In this document: one piece after another, positions 55,501-64,000 of the stretch
Numbering within the stretch: the first letter of the stretch is position 1
Layout of the letters: every line of letters starts with the position of its first letter
From: Sarcocystis neurona
Taxonomy: Eukaryota; Apicomplexa; Conoidasida; Eucoccidiorida; Sarcocystidae
Direction: 5' to 3'
Assembly (NCBI GenBank): GCA_000727475.1
Contig: KL647288.1
Location: 5,237,202-5,301,201, forward strand
Length of the DNA stretch: 64,000 nt
Program-made: the position numbers and the translations under genes
Notes under the pieces: model-generated
Databases searched by the model: none
Seen by the model: only the letters and a program-made list of their open reading frames with translations
Told to the model about the DNA's origin: nothing

Positions 55501-58500
55501 CTGCGGCTAGTTGTTTACGTGCCCCTGCTACTGCTGCTGCAGCGCTCGTCGGGCATTCCTGATGGTCCCCTGATCCTCCTGACGCTGACGACAGAGCTCT
55601 GGCCGGAGTCGCACGAGCAGCAGCCTCTCCAGCAGCAACAGCAGCAAAGTTGGCCACCTGACGCTGCGCAGGATACAACTGATACGATCCCCCACTACCT
55701 CCCTCTAGTGTCATTGTCGCAGCCACCATGCTGCTGCTAGTGCTGCTCAGCCGGATGTTGCTGTTGGTCTCCGTCGGTTTCTCTTTCAGATGCCTGGCAA
55801 ATCCATGCTGCGGCTGCTGCACCATCTGAGGTTGTTGCGGGTCCTGCGAGGAAAAGAACGGAGCACGTCGCTGACGGTGGTGAGGCTGCTCTTGCGGCTG
55901 TGGCACATGCTGTTGGTCGTACTGCTCATGCTGCTGCAGCTCAGTAACGTCAAGGTTGCAGGAGGCACCTGTCCTACTTGCGCTACGTTGGAAGCTGTGC
56001 CCGTCCTCCTCCGTCGCGACGTTGCTGCTGAAGCCACTGGCTTCGCGGTTGCCAAGAAAAAACGCAATTTCTGCTCTCCCTTCTCTACCACTGATGCCGT
56101 TCATCACCGCGGACACTCTTTCCTGCCGCAGCGGCTGCAGCTGCTGTTGTTGCATGTCCCCCCGTGGTTGCTGCTGCAGGCGCTGGGCGCAGGAAAGAAG
56201 TCCGTTTGTTTCATCGTAGAGGGGACTCGCCGCTGGGAACCCCGGGGCAGCAGCAGTTTCTCTGGTCGCTGGCGAGTCTGTCTGCTGCGGCGGTTGTTGT
56301 TCTCCCTGCTGCTGCTCCTGCTGAAGCTCCTGAGGAAGCAAATGCTGCTGCGACTGTTGCTGCGGCTGCAGGTGCGGCGGCATTGAAGAGACAGCGTTCT
56401 GATGCAAATCGACAAGCGGCAACGGGGTGCGTCCTGCCGCGACGGCCTTCTCATCAGCAACGAACGCAGCTGCCTCCCCTTCTTTCTGGTTGCTGTTCCT
56501 CATGTTGCTGTTCTCCTGCTGCGGCTGATGCACCCGATGTGAAGCAACTCCAGCAACACCATCTCCTTTTTCTCTCGCTGCACCAACACCTGCTGATTCT
56601 TCGGATCTGAAGTCCTCGGTTTCGGCCACCATACCTGGGTTTTCTCCAAAGACCTCCCCGTTGTCGTTGCTGCTGCTGCTCGCGTTGCTACGCCCTCGCT
56701 CGTCACTGTCTCGGCGCTGCTGTTCTTGGTACATGCGCTTGCGACCTCCGGATGCGGCGGTCGGGCTCGCTTGATCCGATGCTGCTTTATCCGCCAAAAA
56801 AGAAACAGCAAACGCACTTTCAGCTGCGGTGTCTGCGCCTCCTTGTGGCGCCGCGGCAGCGGAAGACGAATCAGCAGCAGCACAGTCGCCGTTCGGCGCG
56901 CCACTGCACGGGGATGGAGAAGCAGTTGCAGCAGCAAGACAACGGATTCCAGGTGACCTCGCGGGCGGTGTGCGTGTGGGAGAGGCAGCAGCAGTAGCAA
57001 CGGTAGGTGTCACAGCAGCAGCTGCTGCTCTGCTTGAAATGCCAGCAGCTGCAGCAGGAGGCCCGGCGGGTGTAGTCCCAGCAGCGGCACCGCCTGCAGC
57101 AGAACCAGCAGTGGGACCGCCGGCCGCAGCGGACGCCTGCCCCCCTGCTGCAGCAGCAGCACCGCCCCACCTGCACACATCCTGCGGCGGCTGCTGCACA
57201 GCTCCGATAAAGGCCGCATACATCCACCCGCCTCTACTCTTCTCTCCCACAATCACTGTGCTCGCCTTGTCATTGGCGCCGCCTCCAGTCCCACCAACAC
57301 CTACGGGAGGCTGCTGCTGCTGCTGCTTCGGTACTAAGTAGTGCGGGATGACTGCTGCGAAGGGGTTGCTGCAGAGGGGCGACAACAGGAGACGAGACGC
57401 CTCCGCCTCAAAGAACGCAGCATACGCAGCCAGCGGATCCGCCACCTCGCACTCGCTCTGCAAACGCACGGCTCGCGTCTGCAGTAGCAAAAACACATCA
57501 GCCTCAGCAGGACCATGCACGAATTAACGCCTTGAACGGGCAGCCTCGACCAACGGCAGCAACAGTGCAGCGACGCACGCAGCAGCAGACTGCCGGCTAC
57601 GGGAACAGACGCAGCAGCAGATACGCAGCAGCGGCACAACACCCAACTGCCGCAGAGCACGGCCAGCAGCAGCAGCAGCAACAGCCAACGCAACAACAGT
57701 CGCGCAACCGTGAAGCCAGACGCAGCGTCAGCAACACCGAGATCAACACAGAGACAATAGTAAGCAGAGCAGTGACCGCACCCGACTGGCTGCTCCCCAG
57801 CCCAAGACAGTAGCCAAACTGCAAGAGGGCGGGCAGCAGCATGGCATGCAAAGGTACTCTCAGAAGGAGGCGGCTGGCAGCCTTCAGCGTTTGTGCCAGG
57901 AGACAGCGTCACGCCTGTCTCTCTCTCTGTAGTCAGATACGTTTACGGAGAGGCAGACACAACGTTGCCGACCAAAGCATCACGCCCCCACACAACGTTG
58001 AAAGCAGCACGGATGTTTTATCCTGAAAACGCCTTACCAAGCGGAATTTGAGAAAGCGCAGAAGGGGTCCCAGAAAAAGCAGTGCAGCCGCTTCCACAGC
58101 GCCAACCGACGGCCTCTCCCGTACAAGGTTGCTGCTGCTCCGCTTGCTCTGCGTGGTGCTGCTGCGGCTGGTGTTGACAGCACTTCTCTGTTGCTGCGTC
58201 TCGCGTCCCTCATGCGGCAGCAGCCCCTGCCCCGGCTGCTGGTCTTGTCGTTCCGTCTTTTCACCCCCCGCGTCCAGCTGCTGCTCCTGCGGGCCCTCGC
58301 GCTCACCAGCAGCAGCAGCAGACCCTGGCTGCGTCTCCTCTCCTCTGTCGGTGCGTTCTTCTCTGCCGCCTGACTCTCTCCCATTTCCTGCTGCTGCCGT
58401 CTTACTCGCTGCAGTGTTGACAGCTGCGCCGTCCGCTGGCCCGCCACCAGAGAGAAAGGTCCCTCTCGTCTGCTCAACATCACTGGCAGTAGTGTCGTCC

Positions 58501-58688
58501 CTGCGGCCGGTCCGACTGTCGTGGCGCCGCCCTCGACTGGTCTCCCGTCTCCTCGCCGCAGCGTGTGTTGGAGACGGCGTCTCCTCCTCTCCCCAGTCCG
58601 TCGCCGCATCACGTGTCTGACGCTGGTGGCGCGCAGCGATCGCCTCCAGCACCTCAACCAGCGCCGCGGCCGGTGCGTCAGCCGCCAT
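52529..58688 (-). CDS. Three-exon Gln-rich protein, 1710 residues; possible CCR4-NOT subunit 11 homologue
   Basis: Three minus exons: 58688-58038, 57478-53567 and 53098-52529, all joined in phase 0 at TTG|GTAAGG and GAG|GTAAGC donors and at TGCTACTGCAG and GGTGCTGCTGCAG acceptors. The start is ATG at 58688 (MAADAPAAALVEVLE); another ATG lies two codons upstream. Exon 1 is charged, ending in a hydrophobic helix. Exon 2 opens with a non-repetitive helical part containing EAEASRLLL and SNPFAAVIPHYL. About 1100 residues rich in Gln, Ala and Ser follow, read largely from CAG. After them DVRVAVSVLVRLASDSY spans to the last exon junction, continued by RPLFAVVQELLLDIC, and the C-terminus is a Glu/Gln/Lys-rich charged helix. 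The NPFAAV motif and the helical C-terminal part resemble those of CCR4-NOT subunit 11, an mRNA-deadenylation factor. This is a pattern match from memory and not a demonstrated homology. Additional small exons in the first intron are possible. Confidence 0.65.
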
Positions 58689-58699
58689 GTACATTACAG

Positions 58700-60238
58700 A
58701 GAGAGAAGCTGCAGGCCACCACACGCACACCAAGTCGACGACGCAGACGCACACGCCTGTTTTCAACACGTTTAAAAATCAGTTCATCCCTTCCTGGATG
58801 TGAAGACAGACACACGTACGAGAGGGACGTGAGATTCAATGGCTACAAACAGTTTGCCTCATTATCCAGATCAAGCTCCCCTCCAGCGTGTCCCATACGT
58901 ACATGCGTTCCAGGAGCACAGACATATATATGTATGTGTATACACAAGTGTGTGTATACACAAGCAAGTAGTTACTGTTCGGGGTCACCTACTGAAGCCG
59001 TTCACACACTCCAGTATCTGCTCCTGCGTCATCCAGCTGCCCGCGGTCTGCCCATGTCCGCATGCACGTGTGCACATGACATATAAGTACGCATGTCCAA
59101 ATACGAGATTTCTGCAGGAGAAATGAGTGCAGGTCCTGTACGGAACGAGCACGTCTTCGGAAGCGCACAGCTTCGACACAACCGCTGTCAATTCCCTTGT
59201 CTGTTATCAACTCAACACAATTACATATCTGTATAGCTTTGCTCCGTATAGCAGTACTCTCGACACATATATACATATATATATATACATATATATAAGA
59301 CATACACGTGTATACGTATATAACGCAGACACACACATACAGATCCACACACACGTATATACGTATTTAACACATACACATATACGTGTACATATATACC
59401 TACATATGTACACACGCATATACGCACAGATACAAACGCACCTAGATATATATATAGCATATAGACATATGCATATATACGTAAACACTCACATACACAC
59501 ATACATACATATATATATATATTACATATACATGCACACGTACACACAAATTCTCACATACGTAGGCGCACTGCCACGCAGATGTCCCGCAGCCATCTGC
59601 CGACGTACACGTGTCTACACGTCTGTATGTTCGGAGCGAGGAATCTAACTATGAACGGACGACTGAACCGTGTCCACGCACACATATCAAGGCAAGACTA
59701 CACCTAGGGGCTTCACCATCGCGTCTACGACGCCACCGAGAGTCGACGAGGCACCGAACCCAACCGTGTACGTGTATACGTGAGTATACTCATTATAGGC
59801 ACAGAGGTTCACACATAGAAGGAGTACCTGGACGGAGGAGAGGTTGGTGACCAACCCACGTTCACTGACGATGACAGTCTGACTGCCTCACACGTCACCG
59901 TTAACACACCGGAGATGTCACATATATGTACATCTGCATGGGAACCTTATATATACGTATATGTCCAGTATACTACATACGGATGTGTACACATGAGTAT
60001 TCAGACAGCATATATATACACATTATAGATATGTACAAATATATATATATATATATATTCATATTTACACATCAACTTACTACACAATCGTGTATGCACA
60101 AATACGTGTATATGTATATATGGTTATATGTATGAACATGTAGGAGGTAGAAAACGTAATTAGACGTGTACGTATATATATATGTGGACACACAACTGGT
60201 TCAGACGCAGTTAGTAGAGGCTGTGGATTACTATCTTC
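58700..60238. other. Intergenic, microsatellite-rich; no gene supported
   Basis: This separates two minus-strand genes and should include the promoter of the Gln-rich gene and the 3' end of the next one. It is dominated by alternating purine-pyrimidine DNA. Frames are short or consist of Tyr/Ile/His/Thr translations of TA and CA repeats. Confidence 0.6.
59259..59560. repeat. Long alternating purine-pyrimidine tract (TA/CA/TG)
   Basis: About 300 bp composed almost entirely of alternating purine-pyrimidine steps, with TA runs near 59270-59300 and 59505-59525 and CA-rich parts between. It is the densest such tract in the window. Confidence 0.85.
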
Positions 60239-63200
60239 CTATATATACGCATTCCACAAGTTCGTGCGGAAGACAGTAAGTACGTATTGAGTACCTCGAA
60301 CAAGAACGGGAGGGAGTTGCAGCGTGGCGAGGTGATCGAGCTGCAGCACCGCAGCAGCGATGGATAGGAAAACTTCGAGGTGTACGTACATCGCCTGCAC
60401 CCCACACACAGACAGTGCAGAACAGTCGAGCACTTCCTGCGTTCCCTTCTGCAGCACCGGCAACACAAGGAGGCTTCCAAAATTGCTCTGAGCAGGGCGG
60501 CTTCGCTGTCAGCTGCAGGCAAGACATTTTGCACGTCGCACCCGACGCCTACACGCACAGGCGACGTCGCGTGTCACTCGCAGACGCCCAGCCCTCCGAC
60601 CGGCTGCCGATTGTTCCCCTCTGTCCCCATCAGCACGCCACCAGCACAGCAGCAACTCTCCTGTCTCCTTCTCTTTCGCGAAAAATTTCTCTCTATGCCA
60701 CCTGGCAAATAAGTCCTCCGAGTGTGTGCTCTTTACCCCCTCCCGCCTCTCTCCCCCACGGCGGGGAGCTGTAGTCTATATTATATGCATGCGCCATCTT
60801 TAACGGCGTATGTCACGAACGCAGACACGTCCGAGCGTGCCCTGCGAGAAACACGCACGTGCGCACACTCTCTCTGTCTCCCTCGCTGCATGGACACAAC
60901 CAGACGTACACACATACGTGTGTGCAGCGTCGTATCCGGTAACCACATGACCACACGTGTATACACATACACAGATGCATTCTCCTTGGTAAAAATAGAT
61001 ACTGACACTAAGACGTCAGCGAAGCACGGCTGACGGGTGCCTTCGAGATGCAACACGTAATGTCGACAGAACGCTTCTGGCGAGGACGGGAATCCGACAA
61101 CCCCGGAGGCAGGAAACCCCTGCAGATACATGTGGACATTACACATATGCACATACATTAGATACAGCAGCACGCTGAGGAAGACAGACGAGCGCCTTTT
61201 GTATGTGCCCCGATGAAGGTATCGACGTGGACACAGATCTGTGTTCAGGTGGGGAAAAAAGATGCCTTTGTGCACGTCTACGCACACAGACGTTCGGGTA
61301 CGGGAAGCCGCAGTGCTGCTCTTTCCCTCCCTCCGTTCCGTGAGTCTGTTTAACGTGGCGCATAAATTTACGTCCTCTGCATGCTGACACAGGGACAGGC
61401 TTTGGCGCAGTGCTCTGACAAATGCTTCTGCGCGCGCACTCCTATATACGTGCGTTGCACACTCGCACACACAACACTGGAGGTGTCTGAGAGGGGAAAA
61501 CACAAGCACGCCCCGCTAGCAATATATACACGTCTGCTCCGCCTAGAAAAGGCAAAGAGCTTGCACAAAATGAAGGTTGCGGCTTCTTCGCGTGGACACC
61601 ACCTTCCTTCGTGCGCATCGACGTATAAACGCGTATGAGTTCTGGTTCATTAAAGGAGCACAGGTCAGGTCTACGTCTGTACACACGTACATATCCAAAT
61701 ATATATATGTGTACGTACACGTGTGCGTGGATGTGCCATTGTACATACATATATGTGTATGAATGTGTACATGTGCATCTTCCTCACCGTCTGTTTGAAA
61801 AGCAACATCTGCGCCCCGAACTCGCAAACCGCCTGCAGCAGATGCAGACCTGCAAGGCGGAAGCAGCACCGGCAGCAGGACGCACAAACAGCAGCAGGAC
61901 GCACCATCAGCAGCAGGCACACACTTCCAGCAGCAGCCACACCGCAGTGCACACAGCCGCACGGAGCGAGCAGCGCCAGCACCCGCAGTGGCACGGGCAG
62001 CAAGCCGCCTTTGCAAAAAGGTCGCCTCTCCGCTGCGGCTAGTGGACAGTTCAGACTGACACACTGGTGTGCTAACACCGCTGACAGAGCGGCCGGACAG
62101 TACAAAAGCCAGCAAGTCGACGGCAGAAGAGAACCGCGCTGACGCCGTGCCCACAGCAGCAACCTGACGGCTACGTCTCCGCCTCGCGCGTGCTGGTCAC
62201 GGCATTGCCAGCAGCCACAGCAGCCCGTCAGTGCGCACCAGAAGAGAAGGAATCAGCCACCAGATGTAACTGAAACGAAGAGCTTCTGCGTGAAGAAAGA
62301 AGGGCGGGCTAGAAGACGGACTCCCAGAAAAAGCGTAAACATTTCGAAGAGACTACCGTTGCTTGCCCGCACCTAGTACTACGCAAGTGCCTACACGATA
62401 TCTGGTGCGGTTTGGCCCAGACCCGGCATCATTCTGCAACGCGGTGCCTGGCGGGTATATATATATAAATATGTGTCTACACCGGTGACTACAGTGTTAC
62501 TGAAGCTCACAGGGAAGACACACGAAGAGAGATATATAAAAATATGTATGCATTGAGATACAGACGGAAACACAGATATATATATAAACATGTACGGACG
62601 CACCTGTTGCACACTGCAGGACGCGAGGGATGGTGGCGCCACTGATGTGCTGCAGGCCGGTGAAAAGACGAGCGACCGCACCGGCGAAGGCGGGGGCGAG
62701 CCAGGAAGTCTGCGGAGCATTGAGAAAGCAGCCCTGGTGTTGCTGGGGCAGCCCAGCCTGCTCCTGCTGCTGGGAGGGAAAGCGCATACGACCGGATGCG
62801 CCGCAGAAAAGATGCGGCGAAGGCGGCCGCGGCAGCTGCATACCAAGCCCGACCACACAGCCAGAAAAAATCAGATCCATTACATACACAGCACACGCGT
62901 GTCCACTGTCTACAAGTACATACGCCCAGCAGTTGCATCGAAGGTGTATATGCATGTACACATATATATACGTATACGTATACATATATATATATATACA
63001 CGCATATATACATGGGTATACATATGAAGCAATTGCGAATACTGAAAAAGACAGTTTTACAGTCCCTCACCGGGCTGTCGCGCCAGTACGTCTACAGACA
63101 TTTGCGGCCATCCTTCTACAGGTGTGTCGAACATCTGTCTCTCTACCCGTCTGCAGACAGAGGTGTGTGCTTACTATACAGCTGTCTGCGTGTACAAGCT

Positions 63201-64000
63201 AGTGGACGTGTCTTGGATACATACTTACATATAGATATACATGGCTAAATGTAAAGACGCATATACGTAAGTATGAGTCGATGCGAAGACGTGCCGTCAG
63301 CAGAAAGTACGGCCGTTCCGCCGAGAGCTGGGAACCCTCTGCAAACCTGCAGCAGCAGCCGTTCACGTAAGTCGATCCACAGCTGATTCTCTAATCAACG
63401 AAGATTGTGCATGGAGCCCGAGTGAGTAAACATGCCCCTGGTGTGGCTACGCCCGTCCGGGTGTGTATGCCGGGCTACCTACTGACACTTCCTGCATAAC
63501 TTTCTTCTCACTTCTACGAATGCACATATTTACGTTATCTTCCCCCCAGCTTGCAGGTAGCTGAGGGTTCTCTGCTTAACAGTCGGCCCTCCTGCGTTGC
63601 TCCTGCAGGTGTCAGGTGGGGAGAGACGCGGTGGTGCTGCTGCTAAACGGCTGCTTGACCTGCTGAAGAAGGTGCTGCACGTACCAAGCAGACGAGGGCT
63701 GTGAACGCTTTGACGCATGCAACCGCTGCCTCCATCAGAGGCGTGATACTCTGAGTCTCCCTCTCGATTGTCGCCAGCAGCCGCTTCTGCGTCTCGCCTG
63801 CTGCTGCCACAGCCCCCTCCAGTAGCCGGTGTTCCTGCTGCCGGCGAACTCTGCGTGCCACTACTTCTTCTGCATGTTTCCCCGAATCGCCGCCAGCCCC
63901 TCCTCCTGCAGCAGCGGCACTTCTTCTAGAGGCAGACGCGGCTCGCCCAAGTGCAGCAGCCCCCCCCGCCGCAGCCGCGGCCGCAGTTGTCTCAGACGCA
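60239..64000 (-). CDS. Multi-exon protein resembling COG complex subunit 6, 5' end cut off by the window
   Basis: Six minus exons join in frame: 64000-63685, 62835-62604, 61849-61788, 61476-61282, 61119-61003 and 60505-60239 (TAG). Phases at each junction match (0, 1, 0, 0, 0). Roughly 395 residues are covered. Exon 1 contains LLEGAVAAAGETQKRLL and ITPLMEAAVACVKAF; exon 2 ends VARLFTGLQHISGATIPRVL; exon 3 is LHLLQAVCEFGAQMLLFKQT. The last exon has GTQEVLDCSALS and then a long helical part ending QYVLTVFRTNLWNAY. The order and spacing of helices, and the C-terminal YVLT-type motif, recall COG6, a subunit of the conserved oligomeric Golgi tether that works in retrograde vesicle traffic. That name is inferred from pattern alone. 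Exons 4 and 5 have the least certain boundaries. Introns are 120-850 bp and full of TA and CA repeats. Confidence 0.55.
62954..63016. repeat. TA-rich alternating tract within an intron
   Basis: TATATA and CGTATACG units in the first visible intron of the COG6-like gene. Confidence 0.85.

Noticed and set aside
57500..57851. Cys/Leu-rich ORFs in the first intron of the Gln-rich gene
   Set aside because: CTG-type antisense reading inside an intron whose flanking exons join in phase without it; a small hydrophobic exon here is possible but unsupported.
58920..59650. Tyr/Ile/His/Thr-rich ORFs on both strands
   Set aside because: They are translations of TA and CA microsatellites.
1..64000. Mobile elements, viral insertions or horizontally acquired islands
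   Set aside because: No transposase, reverse transcriptase, integrase or terminal repeat pair was recognised in any frame.

Overview
This window looks like nuclear DNA of a coccidian apicomplexan, most probably Eimeria, with the related Cyclospora as the alternative. The evidence is compositional and structural. There are very long reading frames made of interrupted CAG-type trinucleotide repeats that encode runs of Ala, Ser or Gln. Genes are split by GT-AG introns with short, weak pyrimidine tracts. Introns and intergenic DNA are rich in TA, TG/CA and GA microsatellites. No bacterial signals were seen: no operons, no Shine-Dalgarno sites, no rRNA or tRNA, no insertion sequence.

Layout. From 1 to about 34.7 kb the DNA is repeat-rich and most coding is on the minus strand. 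It holds a giant Ala/Gln-rich ORF (120-7757), a small plus-strand two-exon gene (8448-9529), an 800-residue Ser/Arg/Gln-rich ORF (10587-12965), a three-exon Ser/Arg/Gln-rich gene (13884-18886), a small two-exon gene near 21 kb, an SR-rich ORF (22542-25123), weaker exons at 26.6-27.9 kb, and a 2154-residue poly-Ser/coiled-coil protein (28222-34686). From 34.7 to 49.2 kb is a repeat-poor segment. Its one clear gene is an intronless TSUP/TauE-SafE-family membrane transporter (44708-46315). It also holds a minus-strand frame interrupted only by TGA codons (41125-42118) and a few isolated exon-like stretches. From 49.2 kb to the end repeats return: an unresolved coding area with a diverged tandem duplication (49.2-51 kb), a 39-bp repeat block near 52.1 kb, a three-exon Gln-rich gene that may be a CCR4-NOT subunit 11 homologue (52529-58688), and the 3' part of a multi-exon gene whose pattern resembles subunit 6 of the conserved oligomeric Golgi complex (60239-64000, cut by the window end).

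How the genes fit together. There is no sign of a pathway cluster; these look like independent housekeeping and lineage-specific genes. In this window CAG, not CTG, lies on the coding strand of every large repeat-rich gene, but it is read in a different frame from gene to gene (GCA as Ala, AGC as Ser, CAG as Gln). The repeats leave several frames open on both strands, so many ORFs are artefacts. The models here rest on splice-site phase agreement, non-repetitive stretches and strand polarity. All functional names other than the TSUP transporter are tentative, because no database search could be run.
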